DNA from: SHZL01 sp963784425
GTDB lineage: Bacteria > Pseudomonadota > Gammaproteobacteria > Xanthomonadales > SZUA-36
Direction: 5' to 3'
Length of the DNA: 64,000 nt
NCBI GenBank assembly: GCA_963784425.1
Contig: CAWARM010000002.1
Location: forward strand, 1-64,000
Position numbers and translations under genes: made by a program. Positions 25,545-35,146 of this stretch are shown here, in pieces. A model generated the notes under the pieces. That model made no database searches, was not told where the DNA came from, and saw nothing but the letters and a program-made list of their open reading frames with translations. Positions within the stretch are counted from its first letter, which is position 1. Every line of letters starts with the position of its first letter.

Positions 25545-26644
25545 GCCCTTCTTGTGGCGGAAAGACCGGATTCCAGATGGTGCAACAATTCATCCCCGCT
25601 CTCACGGAATGCAGCAGGGCTGAACAGGGATGTGACTCTCCGGTGAGCTGCGACCCCCATGGCGTGAGCCATGGCAGGATTCTGCACTAATGACTCTACG
25701 CTGGCGGCAAGTGCACTGACGTCTCCCACTTCGCATAACAGCCCGGTTTCCCCGTCAATTATGCTGTGGCGCAACTGCCCAACCCGGGTCGCAATGACCG
25801 GAAGCGCTGCCTGCATCGCTTCATGTGCGGCAATGCAAAGACCCTCGTGGTGCGATGTCTGGATGTAAATGTGCAGTTCTTTCAGAAAGTCCGGCGGGCT
25901 GTCGATATAGCCCACGAGGCTGAAATTGCGCACCCCCAGCTTTTCAATCAGGGCTTCAAGATTCCCCCGCTCCGGCCCGACCCCGCCCACGACAAACTCG
26001 ATTCGTCCAGCGAGCTCCGGGCGAGTCTTCTGTAGCCGTGCCGCAACCCGAACCAGGCAGTCATATTTCTTGTTGGCGTGAAGCCGCCCCAAACTGCCGA
26101 TACGCATGGGGCCATCGCCAGACCAGGCTCGCGCTACTGGCGCGTCAGGCAATACCTGGAACATGGGCCAGATGCTGACCTGATCGGGACGAATTCCAAG
26201 CGTCTTGATAGTGAATTCCCTGACGTTTTCGGAATCAGTGACCCAACGCCAACTCAGGCTCTTTGTGCAGCGCAACAAAAACAGATTACTTCGCTTCAAG
26301 AAAGCACTGTGTTGCCAACTGACCACAGGTATGCCCAGCATTTTCCCCGCTGCCTGTCCAAACAAGGTTGCACGCGTGAGTGAGGTCCAGATCAGGTCAG
26401 GTGAATCCCTGCGCAAACACTTGATAAGGCGAGTCCAGGAACCCAGCAAATCCCCTTTCCCACGGCCAAGAACCTCATAGTCAATTTCCGCCTTCTCGAG
26501 TTTTGACCGGGCTTTCCCATCCTGCAGCATTAATCCGAACACTTTTACTTCATGGCCTCGCCTGCGCATAAGCCCAACGAGGTCGGGGATGGGCAAGGCA
26601 GCGCCACCGCCATTGAACCCGTTAATAAGGTAGTGAATACGCAT
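25541..26644 (-). CDS. Family 4-type glycosyltransferase
   Basis: Retaining GT-B glycosyltransferase of 367 residues. It starts with the glycine-rich INGFNGGGA acceptor-side loop and ends with the GT4 donor-site signature EGLCIAAHEAMQAALPVIAT (E-x7-E). It is coupled to the upstream flippase by a TGATG overlap, which places sugar addition and lipid flipping in one transcript. The acceptor could be a lipid-linked sugar or a phospho-ceramide; sequence does not say. Confidence 0.85.
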   Translation of the reverse strand: MRIHYLINGFNGGGAALPIPDLVGLMRRRGHEVKVFGLMLQDGKARSKLEKAEIDYEVLGRGKGDLLGSWTRLIKCLRRDSPDLIWTSLTRATLFGQAAGKMLGIPVVSWQHSAFLKRSNLFLLRCTKSLSWRWVTDSENVREFTIKTLGIRPDQVSIWPMFQVLPDAPVARAWSGDGPMRIGSLGRLHANKKYDCLVRVAARLQKTRPELAGRIEFVVGGVGPERGNLEALIEKLGVRNFSLVGYIDSPPDFLKELHIYIQTSHHEGLCIAAHEAMQAALPVIATRVGQLRHSIIDGETGLLCEVGDVSALAASVESLVQNPAMAHAMGVAAHRRVTSLFSPAAFRESGDELLHHLESGLSATRRA

Positions 26645-28005
26645 CAGTGAGTATGATGTTCATGCGGGGGCCGCACAGGCATTTGCTGCCTGAAAACCGC
26701 AGCCATCCACGCCACGCTAAAAACCGCAAACAACAGCGCATGCAAGCCGGCTCCACGCAGGCCATACACATGTAACAAACCGAACAGAATCGGTAACAGC
26801 ACCAGCATGGCAACCAGGTTAACCTTCAGCACCGCACCGGGTTTGCCAAAGGCAATGAGTGCCGAAGCCAGTGGAAATCCAAGCAAATGAAGCGTACGAG
26901 CCAATGTGATCATCATCAACACAGCGTACGCGGCATCAAAGCCGGCTCCCCCCATCAGGACAAGAATATTGCCCCCAAAGAACCCCAGGACAATCAAGAC
27001 ACACATACCCAGCATGGCCGCGATCAGCCCGGTGCGCACTACCACGCGCCTGAGCTCGGCAAAGCGCTGGTCTGCTACCAACTGTGACAACTCCGGGTAT
27101 AGCGACTGGCCTATAACCAATACCGGCTGCGCCAGGATCATGCCAATCTTGAGCGCGATTTGATAAAGACCAGCCGCGGCTGGCCCAAGCAGCCAACCCA
27201 CGGCAAGAGGTGTCGCCCGGCCGCTGAGTTCTTCGAGAGAGACGTTGAGCTTATTGGTGAGTAAAAAACGCCATAGTCCTGGGTGTTCCCGGGTAACTCC
27301 GCGAGGCCACTTCAGCAGACTTTTAAGCAAACCTCGCCGGGATAGCTCACGCAGACCGAAAAACCACTGCGCTGCAGCTTCCGCGAGCGTCCCAGCCAGC
27401 CATGCGAGCAGGAAGCCGTTGAGGCCCGACTCGAGAACATATGCGAGGGCAGCTCCTGCCACGCGTACCAGCGGCCCCATCGTTTGCTGTATTGACAACA
27501 GGTTGAAACGCCCGAAAACAAAAAGAACTCCAGCAGGCATGGAGTGCATCATGGATGCGCAAGCCAGGCTGTAGAGAACAATGTAGGGCAACGACTCGAC
27601 CGGCCAGGAAAATTGCTCAGCCGCGTATGGAGCAAGAAGAGCTGCCGCGCCTATCGCCAGGACTCCGAATCCAAGTTCAAGCAGAAGCATGAATGCCAGG
27701 AGGTTTTTGAGTTTACTGGAAGACTCTTCGGCCAGGCAAAGAGTGGCATAGCGAACCAGTGCATAACGACCCTGGAGGGTGATTAGTGCTGCGATTGAAA
27801 GCGTGTAGGCGTTCACCAGCACCAGCACGCCAAACTGGGTAGTGCCCAGTGTATGGGCTGCCAGGGAGACATAAACCGGACTCATTAAACCAGCCATCAC
27901 TTTGCCACTGACCAGCACACTGGCATTTCCGTAGATACGCCTGACCGTCGTATCCTTGAACCAGTGCCTGGGGTTCACCTTGGAAAGACTGTTTTTCAAT
28001 GTCAT
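26644..28005 (-). CDS. MOP-family lipid/polysaccharide flippase (second copy)
   Basis: Inner-membrane protein of 453 residues with 12-14 hydrophobic segments, of the Wzx/polysaccharide-export class. Segments such as LLGPAAAGLYQIALKIG are typical and are mirrored in the first flippase (LLGPAAAGLFRLA in 6920-8188), so the two are related. It lies 21 bases after the GINT1-like gene and overlaps the GT4 gene, forming a three-gene minus-strand operon. Confidence 0.85.
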   Translation of the reverse strand: MTLKNSLSKVNPRHWFKDTTVRRIYGNASVLVSGKVMAGLMSPVYVSLAAHTLGTTQFGVLVLVNAYTLSIAALITLQGRYALVRYATLCLAEESSSKLKNLLAFMLLLELGFGVLAIGAAALLAPYAAEQFSWPVESLPYIVLYSLACASMMHSMPAGVLFVFGRFNLLSIQQTMGPLVRVAGAALAYVLESGLNGFLLAWLAGTLAEAAAQWFFGLRELSRRGLLKSLLKWPRGVTREHPGLWRFLLTNKLNVSLEELSGRATPLAVGWLLGPAAAGLYQIALKIGMILAQPVLVIGQSLYPELSQLVADQRFAELRRVVVRTGLIAAMLGMCVLIVLGFFGGNILVLMGGAGFDAAYAVLMMITLARTLHLLGFPLASALIAFGKPGAVLKVNLVAMLVLLPILFGLLHVYGLRGAGLHALLFAVFSVAWMAAVFRQQMPVRPPHEHHTH

Positions 28006-28026
28006 GTGGAAGCCAACTGTTCTATG

Positions 28027-28965
28027 TCAGTTACCGCGACCAGGCCGGTGCATGCCCGGGCGAACAGCATCCGGCCAAAACGGCACATACTGCTGATAAC
28101 TGACTCGATCCCGGATATCAAAAGCAATGCAGTCCCCTAGCAAAGAAATATGGTGGGGAGAAAAACGCTGAGCAATGTCCGTCAGTATGTTTTCTCCGTC
28201 AAACACTGATTCGACGAATTCAGTGGTCGTCAATGTGTCGATCTGCATGACACGGGTTGATTGCCCGTAGTAATCACGATTGTCCTGGGCCAGCCTGAGC
28301 AGTTTGAGTCCCGACCGTGCAATTCCGCCCGCGTTTCTGCCGGTACTGAAACGTGTACCGAAAAATCGCCTGTCTGCATTGAAGGGATGGGGTTGCCAGT
28401 TTTGGCTCAGCACGTCATCGCAAAAATAGATTTCAAGCCAACGCGAAGCTTGCCCTGAGTCCTGACGAACAGAAGTAATCAACCACCAGTGGTCCTGATA
28501 TTGAAAAATTACGGTGTCAGTAGCGTCCACGTTGTGCAGCAGTGTTTTGACCAGGCGCCATACCCGTGGGAAATCTACGCATATGAACAGGTCGATGCGG
28601 CCCCGCCGAGAAGTTTCGGGAACCAGGTAAAGTTGATTGGCATACTCAAAAAGAAAGGGGAAAGAAGCGTGGCAGTCCAGGGAAATTGTGGGTACGGGCA
28701 TGCCCGGCTCAAACGATTCATCAAGCGGAATTCCCCGCAAGCGACCTCGATTTTTCAGGTACTCAAATTCTTCGACCAGGAGCCACAATTGATCCCGGTG
28801 TCTCCACAGGAACGGGTCTGCATAATAACTCCAGGGGCTGGAAACAACCGGGGTATAGGAGCCCTGGCCTGGTCTCCCAACAAACACAGAAAAATGTTCC
28901 TTTGGCAGGCGGGCCAGGCCTTTTGCAGTCTCAAATAAGCCAGGTTTTTGATCCGATTGCCTCAT
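28027..28965 (-). CDS. GINT1 N-terminal-like beta-propeller domain protein
   Basis: Protein of 312 residues without a signal peptide or membrane segment. Its pattern, WSYYADPFLW (about 45-54), LVEEFEY, HASFPFLFEYANQLYLVPE and repeated tryptophan-bearing blades, matches the propeller-like domain at the N-terminus of plant glucosamine inositolphosphorylceramide transferase 1. Bacterial stand-alone or fused versions occur in surface-glycan loci. It heads the operon with the flippase and the GT4 gene. Its activity is undefined; sugar binding or transfer is likely. Confidence 0.65.
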   Translation of the reverse strand: MRQSDQKPGLFETAKGLARLPKEHFSVFVGRPGQGSYTPVVSSPWSYYADPFLWRHRDQLWLLVEEFEYLKNRGRLRGIPLDESFEPGMPVPTISLDCHASFPFLFEYANQLYLVPETSRRGRIDLFICVDFPRVWRLVKTLLHNVDATDTVIFQYQDHWWLITSVRQDSGQASRWLEIYFCDDVLSQNWQPHPFNADRRFFGTRFSTGRNAGGIARSGLKLLRLAQDNRDYYGQSTRVMQIDTLTTTEFVESVFDGENILTDIAQRFSPHHISLLGDCIAFDIRDRVSYQQYVPFWPDAVRPGMHRPGRGN

Positions 28966-29179
28966 GGCTCCATTTCCTGGCCCGAAACGCGTGGGACGAC
29001 AGCTGTCTGACGGTCATCATCGCACAACAGGGTGCATGCAGCAGTGATTCACGGCTCAAAATATCGAACGGCGTGAAAGAAACTGGCTTGAAAAATTCGT
29101 TAGACTTGTAATGCGCTGACCCGGAGCTTCGCGCATCCCGCAAGATTGACCGGTCCGAATCATTTCACCTGTGAGATGC

Positions 29180-31744
29180 ATGGCAAAAGAGCACAACAGT
29201 TTTTGGCGCGACATCTGGTGGCTGGCCTCCCTGTTGTTATTTTCTTGCGCTTGCCCCGCTTCAGACCCGACCCCCGCCAATGGAGCAGCTCCCACCTGGG
29301 TGGGAAAATCGGTTCTTGAAGTGCTGGAAGCTTATTCAGGCCAGGGTTTTGATCTGATTTTCAGCACCAGCCTGGTTACACCGGACCTTCTCGTTTTGAA
29401 GGAGCCGCAGAGCCAGGAACCTTTGCAGCAAATAGAGGAAATTCTCCAGCCGCATGGCCTGACAATCAAGACTGTCGGTGACAAATACCTGGTTACAAAA
29501 CTCCCGTCAGGTCCCAACAAGACCCCATCTTCCTCGCTGCTTGTAATCATCCAGAATGCAGAGGATTTCAATTCCTCTGAAATACCGGTGGTTTCGAGCA
29601 AGCCAAAGCTATCTCATCACCATATGACTTCCCCTGGTGTCCACTCTTATTCCCCGGTTGATCCTGGAAAATACACCGTCGAAGTCGATTTACCCGGTTA
29701 TTTGCCCAGCGTTTCTGTCGTAGAAATCGAGCCGGGTGAAAGCGAAGTCCTGAGCATTGAATTGCAGCAGGGGCCGGCAGTCCTGGAGGAAATGAGCGTT
29801 TCCGCCAGTCGCTACGTATTGTCATCAAGCTCACAGTTCTACATTGACCAGCAAACAATACAGGCCCTGCCGGAATTGGGAGGTGATCCCATTCGCTACG
29901 TGCAACGCTTGCAGGGCGCAGCAACAAACGGCTTGTCCTCAATGTCTTATTTGCGGGGCGGGTTGCAGAACGAAAACGGCATTTACCTGAACGGCTTGAA
30001 GCTGCTGGCACCATTCCACATCCTCGATTACCACAGCATATTCAGTTTTATCGACACTCAGGCAATTTCAGGGATCCAGGTTTACACCGGCGGATTTCCG
30101 GTGGAGTACGGGGATGATATGAGTGGCGTAATGCTGCTCGATTCAATTCCGCCGGAAGATCCAGTCCAGACAAAACTGGGCGTGAGTTTTTTTGATGCAT
30201 CGATTCTGAACTCCGGTCATTCGGCGGACAACCGGGTTGACTGGCTTGTATCTGGCCGCAAGAGCACTTCCGACTGGGTTCTCCCAAACAAGTACGGGGA
30301 GCCGCACTACCTTGACATTTTTACCACGCTGGGCATTGAGCTGGACTCCGATTCCCGTTTGACGATCAATGGTCTGTATGCCCACGATCATGTGACCATT
30401 ACCACGGAAGACAATATCGACGGGTTTGAGCAATCCATCAGCAAAACCCGCAATGAAAACCTGTGGTTGACGCTGGAGCACACGTGGAGCAACGATCTAT
30501 CTTCGAGTACATTTATTTCATACAACCAGTTTTCCAATCTTCGCACTGGCACGATCAACGAACCCCAGCAAATGATTTCCGCTGTAAGTGACGATCGAAA
30601 AGCCAAAGATCTGCGACTGCGCCACATCATGGAATATGCGGGATTGCCCGGTCAAACGCTGAAGTGGGGCCTGGAATACAACCGACAGAATGCCAGCTAT
30701 TCTTACGCTGGCGGAGCTGAATACTTTGGATTAGCTGCGCTATATCCAGGCATCCAGAACCCCATCGCCTACCAGGTGGAGGCCAATCCGTCCGGTGCCT
30801 CCTATGCACTTTTTGCATCAGACCGGTTTGCCGTCAACCAGCAGCTTTCAATGGAGGTGGGACTGCGCTGGGATAAGCAGGCTTACACAGACCCGGAATA
30901 CAACAGCCAGTTGAGCCCCCGGGCCAGCCTGCTATATGCCCTGGGTGAACGCAAGAACCTGCGTTTTACCGTCGGCAGATACTACGAGGCGCAGGGCATC
31001 AATGAACTGCAGGTGGAGGATGACATCAACCAGTTTAACCAGCCACAGCGCGCTGACCACTTTATTGTGGGGTACGAATGGGCCACCCCGCAAAATTTTC
31101 AGTTCCGGCTTGAGGCGTACTACAAGGACTACGACCGGTTGGCACCGCGATTCGAAAATCTCTACGATCCGCTGCAGGTCATTCCCGAGTTTCAGCCGGG
31201 CAGAATCCGCCTCGCCCCACAATCCGCCAGTGCCAGGGGGGCGGAATTCAGCCTGGAATATGTCGGCAGCGAGAACCTGACCTGGTGGGCTTCGTACAGT
31301 CTTGCCCGGGCAACCGACTCAATTGATGGCAGCAATGAACGTCGTGACTGGGATCAATTACAGGCCCTGCAACTTGGGCTTGCCTGGCAACGGGGTCCGT
31401 GGGAGATAGGAGTCGCCAGCCGGCTGCATTCAGGCTGGCCAACCACTACTTTGACCCTGAACTACGACAGTCAAACGGGGCTGGACGTTCTCGTGCCCGG
31501 TCCGCGCAATGCCGAGCAGTTTGGCACGTTCTTCACCCTGGATTTCCGTGTCAGCCGTCGCTTCGATGTGCATTTGGGCGAATTGACCGCCTTCCTCGAA
31601 GTGACCAACACAACCGATCAAAAAAACGCCTGCTGCACCGAGTACGGCTCAGTAGAAGGCCCAAATGGAAATCTGATACTGACAGAGGATCGCGAATACT
31701 GGATACCTATCATTCCTTCCCTTGGCTTGCTGTGGGAATTCTGA
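29180..31744 (+). CDS. TonB-dependent receptor with STN-like N-terminus
   Basis: Outer-membrane receptor of about 854 residues. The signal region ends near the Cys-Ala-Cys segment. A short STN-like domain follows (about 40-105: SVLEVLEAYSGQGFDLIF and later TIKTVGDKYLVTK), then a carboxypeptidase-like beta domain, a plug with YLRGG, and a barrel ending LLWEF. STN domains signal to FecR-type anti-sigma factors, and such a pair lies at 22468-24104. ATG 29180 is preferred; an in-frame GTG is at 29171, and neither has a strong ribosome binding site. Confidence 0.8.
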   Translation: MAKEHNSFWRDIWWLASLLLFSCACPASDPTPANGAAPTWVGKSVLEVLEAYSGQGFDLIFSTSLVTPDLLVLKEPQSQEPLQQIEEILQPHGLTIKTVGDKYLVTKLPSGPNKTPSSSLLVIIQNAEDFNSSEIPVVSSKPKLSHHHMTSPGVHSYSPVDPGKYTVEVDLPGYLPSVSVVEIEPGESEVLSIELQQGPAVLEEMSVSASRYVLSSSSQFYIDQQTIQALPELGGDPIRYVQRLQGAATNGLSSMSYLRGGLQNENGIYLNGLKLLAPFHILDYHSIFSFIDTQAISGIQVYTGGFPVEYGDDMSGVMLLDSIPPEDPVQTKLGVSFFDASILNSGHSADNRVDWLVSGRKSTSDWVLPNKYGEPHYLDIFTTLGIELDSDSRLTINGLYAHDHVTITTEDNIDGFEQSISKTRNENLWLTLEHTWSNDLSSSTFISYNQFSNLRTGTINEPQQMISAVSDDRKAKDLRLRHIMEYAGLPGQTLKWGLEYNRQNASYSYAGGAEYFGLAALYPGIQNPIAYQVEANPSGASYALFASDRFAVNQQLSMEVGLRWDKQAYTDPEYNSQLSPRASLLYALGERKNLRFTVGRYYEAQGINELQVEDDINQFNQPQRADHFIVGYEWATPQNFQFRLEAYYKDYDRLAPRFENLYDPLQVIPEFQPGRIRLAPQSASARGAEFSLEYVGSENLTWWASYSLARATDSIDGSNERRDWDQLQALQLGLAWQRGPWEIGVASRLHSGWPTTTLTLNYDSQTGLDVLVPGPRNAEQFGTFFTLDFRVSRRFDVHLGELTAFLEVTNTTDQKNACCTEYGSVEGPNGNLILTEDREYWIPIIPSLGLLWEF

Positions 31745-31789
31745 AACGCACGGACTAGAACTGTCATTGGGCTTTGGCAGTAGGGCAGG

Positions 31790-32746
31790 TCATTTTGCAT
31801 CGCCATTGAGCCAAAAGCCCAAATCACGGTTCAATAACCGGGAAAGCAGGGCAACATCGTCGCGCAGCGCTTCCCGCAGAATATCAAGCATGGGCTCAGA
31901 AAGCGGGTCGGGGGATTTATAAACCCTGTTAAAACCGGTAATCCGCTTGATGAAGATTTTTTGCTTTGATCCATCGTCGTTATACTTCCGCTTGCGCCTT
32001 TGCAGCGTGTCAACAATTTTTCCACCGCGCACAACGGGCGCAAAAAGCAGTTTCTGCAACCAGCCGTAACGATACATCTGGCTGCCCAATTTGCGCTCAA
32101 ACGTGGTCTGTCCGTCGTAGTCCACGCCAAGAAATTGCAAAACCTTCCGGTAGACCGAAAGGGGTTCCGCAATCAGGTCGTCAAAAACAATCACGTGCGC
32201 CTGGTCACGCCCCACGATCTCGAACAAGCGGTTTACCTGGAAACCCAGCTTTGCCACCTCGCTATACAGCAGCAAACGGTGGTCAAGGCAGCGCTTGGGC
32301 AAGTGTTCTGATCGCGCACGCGCGGGTTCCAGGCTCCATGCGGTTGCAAAGTCGTGCTCATCCTCCTGCAACAAAAAGAGCATGCGCTGGTGGTAGGAGG
32401 GCAACATGCTAAGGGGATTGCGCACCATTGCAATAAACCGCGCCCGCGGGTTGAAGTGCAGGATACGCTGCAAGGCCTCAGGCAGATGCAGGTACGTTAC
32501 AGAGCCCTCGCCTATGACCCGGTGGCGATCCGTGCAATGACCGAAATAGCGCTCGAGATAATCGTGTTGCAACTCGCTTGCAGTCGGAATAGCGGTAATC
32601 CGCGAAAAATAGTGGGATTCTTTTGGCCGTGAAAAGCCAATCTGCGGATTACGCGCCAGGTAGCGGCCCAGCGCCGTCGTTCCACAGCGTGGCGCACCCA
32701 CGATGAAAAAATCCGGAAATCGATTGAATTGTTCCACGGGAGTCAA
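31790..32746 (-). CDS. PAPS-dependent sulfotransferase (second copy)
   Basis: Sulfotransferase of 318 residues, a paralogue of 19606-20544. It has the 5'-phosphosulfate loop APRCGTTAL near residues 19-27 and the MVRNPLSMLPSYHQRM 3'-phosphate segment. The closing segments FWLNG here and HWLSG in the first copy are also alike. It overlaps the upstream NTP transferase by 4 bases, so activation and sulfation steps are co-translated. It probably acts on a different position or molecule than the first copy. Confidence 0.85.
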   Translation of the reverse strand: MTPVEQFNRFPDFFIVGAPRCGTTALGRYLARNPQIGFSRPKESHYFSRITAIPTASELQHDYLERYFGHCTDRHRVIGEGSVTYLHLPEALQRILHFNPRARFIAMVRNPLSMLPSYHQRMLFLLQEDEHDFATAWSLEPARARSEHLPKRCLDHRLLLYSEVAKLGFQVNRLFEIVGRDQAHVIVFDDLIAEPLSVYRKVLQFLGVDYDGQTTFERKLGSQMYRYGWLQKLLFAPVVRGGKIVDTLQRRKRKYNDDGSKQKIFIKRITGFNRVYKSPDPLSEPMLDILREALRDDVALLSRLLNRDLGFWLNGDAK

Positions 32747-33528
32747 GACGGGTTTTCTTGCAGCAGGACAGACTGTGCCAGGTCACGATCAGCCACCGTA
32801 TCAACATCCACCGCGGCCCTCGCTTCCATGACCAGCACATAGGACGCTTTGCACCCACACCGGTCTGACAGTTGCTGCAGTGCCTGCTGCAGCGACACCC
32901 TGCCCAAAGCGCAGCGCAGGAGAAATCCGATTCCAAGCTTTTGCGCAATTTTCCATGGGCGCTTGCGCTCTGCTTCAACTGTTTTCCAGAATTCCAGCGC
33001 GGCCAGGCCCACGGGGTTTAGCACGACAAATAAATTGGTGCTGCAAAAACTGCCGTCACTGTACTTCTGCACGGTGCGTTTTGACTGTGGAAATGCAGCG
33101 TGCACAATGGAGTACGGGGTAAGGCCAACAACGATGTCACCACCCACTGCCCGCGCATGGCGACAAAACGTGTCCACCATTTCCGCTGTGAGCAATGCAT
33201 GGTCCCCGGTAGTCAACAACAAGGGATATTGATCCAGTGTCTTTATGGCTTTGATTGCACTCGCGCTTGGCCCGGCTTCCGGCTCCAGCCAGCGGAACGA
33301 AGTTCCCGCAAGTATGCGTTCAAACTCGGGGGCATCCTCAAATACGCTTTTTGCCGGACCACACAACAAGCCGCCATTGACCTGATCCGCGCCGGACAAT
33401 GCGTCAATCACCCGTTGCAGGGCAGGCTTGCCGGCCACGTCAATCAAGACGCTGGCCTTGAGTCCAAGAGCCCGGCTAAGCGGGCTACCGCCTGGCCGCT
33501 CGCCGGCCAGCACTACTGCTGAAAACAT
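32743..33528 (-). CDS. MobA-like NTP transferase domain protein
   Basis: Nucleotidyltransferase-fold protein of 261 residues. It has an N-terminal VVLAGERPGG loop in place of the canonical GGxGxRL, a conserved KPALQRVIDAL, and a TTGDHALLT metal-site segment. Fold assignment is good, but the altered glycine loop leaves activity open. It is operonic with the second sulfotransferase and could supply an activated sugar or alcohol-phosphate for the same product. Confidence 0.65.
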   Translation of the reverse strand: MFSAVVLAGERPGGSPLSRALGLKASVLIDVAGKPALQRVIDALSGADQVNGGLLCGPAKSVFEDAPEFERILAGTSFRWLEPEAGPSASAIKAIKTLDQYPLLLTTGDHALLTAEMVDTFCRHARAVGGDIVVGLTPYSIVHAAFPQSKRTVQKYSDGSFCSTNLFVVLNPVGLAALEFWKTVEAERKRPWKIAQKLGIGFLLRCALGRVSLQQALQQLSDRCGCKASYVLVMEARAAVDVDTVADRDLAQSVLLQENPS

Positions 33529-33673
33529 TCTTTACTCAATTACCCTGGATGCGAACTGGAAATTACTGACTTGACCCGTGTCAACGGCAATCATGGCCGA
33601 ATGGTACACGATAAAGAAGTCGAGTAAAGTTCGACCGGCAATCGAGACAATAGCAGCACGGCAGAAGCGCAAA

Positions 33674-35113
33674 ATGAGCAAGGCCCTACGAAAACTTGAA
33701 GCGGCACTGGACCGCGCCAGCAATTACGCTGAGTGGCTAAAAGCTGCACAAGAGCTTGATCGTGCGGGCGGCAAAGATAAGTGGAGGGACCAGGAAGAGT
33801 CGACGGATTACGACTACCGCCTGATCGCGTCACGTGCAGTCTTGTTGCACCGGTTGCGCCAAAAAAAGGACTACGACCAGCTCGTGTTCCGCCTGCGCGA
33901 GGAGTTGCACGGTAACCTTGGCAACATGGCCAACCCGGCACTGTATCAACACGCGCGCGCCGGCAGCAAACGATTGATCAACGAATATCTCGACGAAGTC
34001 ACAGCTGCGTTGAACCTGTTGTGCGACAGCAACGTGAAGATCCTGCCACCCTCGCTCAAACGCCGGTTCTTCAACCGGGCTGCCCGCAGTTTCGGCCGCT
34101 CGGCGTTATTGCTCAGCGGCGGTGCTTCCCTTGGCCTGTTTCACGTTGGCGTTATTGAAGAGCTGATGGAACAAAAGTTATTACCCAGGGTAATAACCGG
34201 CTCCAGCGCGGGCTCGATCATTGGTGGATTCCTGGCAACTCACACCGATGAGGAGCTTGAACAGGCCTTGCAGCCGGATGAACTGAAGTACAAATGGATA
34301 CGTGTCTTCGGGTTCAGCGACGTCATCAAGGGCGAAGGTATTTTCGACCCCAGGCAATTGCGTTTGTCCATTAATCGCAATATCCGGGACCTGACCTTCC
34401 TCGAAGCTTATGAAAGAACCGGCCGCATCCTGAACATTTCGGTTTCTCCGGCCGAGCCAAACCAGTTTCCGCGCCTGCTCAATTACCTGTCCTCACCCAA
34501 TGTGCTGATACGACAGGCCGCGCTGGCGTCCAGCGCCATTCCGGGCCTGTTTCCACCGGTGCAACTGAGAGCACGAAACTATAATGGAAAATCCGTGCCC
34601 TATATGCCGCAAAGCCACTGGATCGATGGCTCCGTGCATGAGGATATACCCAAAGAAAAAGTCAACCGGCTGCATAACGTCAACCATTACATAGTCAGCC
34701 AGATCAATCCACACGTGGTGCCTTTCCTGAGTGATGAAGCCGAGAAAATCGGGGTAATGCCCTTCCTGCAGGAAGTGGCCATCAAGGGGCCCATGCTCCA
34801 GGTCGAGCACATCCTCGACATGGTACAGCGCTATTTCGACGTCCCCGGCCTTGGTTCCATCATCAAGAAAGCGCATGCTATTGTTGGTCAGAACTACAGT
34901 GGTGATATCACCATTTACCCGCAGCGCAGTGAGCTGAACATGCGCAACCTGTTTGCCAATGCAAGCACGGAAATCGCACAGCAACTGATGCTGGCCGGGC
35001 GGCGAGCGACCTGGCCTAAGATAGAACGCATTCGCAACACGACCCAGATCAGCCGTACCTTTGACCAATGCCTGCAGCGCCTGGGTGATCGATACCAATA
35101 TGTAAAACGCTGA
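33674..35113 (+). CDS. Patatin-like phospholipase/triacylglycerol lipase with DUF3336
   Basis: Serine acyl hydrolase. An N-terminal DUF3336 region (about 1-130) precedes the patatin domain. It carries the oxyanion GGASLG, the nucleophile Ser178 in GSSAG and the catalytic Asp318 in DGS. Such enzymes cleave acyl chains from phospholipids or neutral lipids. I chose the ATG at 33674 (479 residues) because it gives the normal DUF3336 N-terminus. In-frame starts at 33593 (ATG) and 33578 (GTG) would add up to 32 residues. It is divergent from the NTP transferase. Confidence 0.85.
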   Translation: MSKALRKLEAALDRASNYAEWLKAAQELDRAGGKDKWRDQEESTDYDYRLIASRAVLLHRLRQKKDYDQLVFRLREELHGNLGNMANPALYQHARAGSKRLINEYLDEVTAALNLLCDSNVKILPPSLKRRFFNRAARSFGRSALLLSGGASLGLFHVGVIEELMEQKLLPRVITGSSAGSIIGGFLATHTDEELEQALQPDELKYKWIRVFGFSDVIKGEGIFDPRQLRLSINRNIRDLTFLEAYERTGRILNISVSPAEPNQFPRLLNYLSSPNVLIRQAALASSAIPGLFPPVQLRARNYNGKSVPYMPQSHWIDGSVHEDIPKEKVNRLHNVNHYIVSQINPHVVPFLSDEAEKIGVMPFLQEVAIKGPMLQVEHILDMVQRYFDVPGLGSIIKKAHAIVGQNYSGDITIYPQRSELNMRNLFANASTEIAQQLMLAGRRATWPKIERIRNTTQISRTFDQCLQRLGDRYQYVKR

Positions 35114-35146
35114 CCATGGATTGGGAGCCGGAAGTTTTCACCGGCA

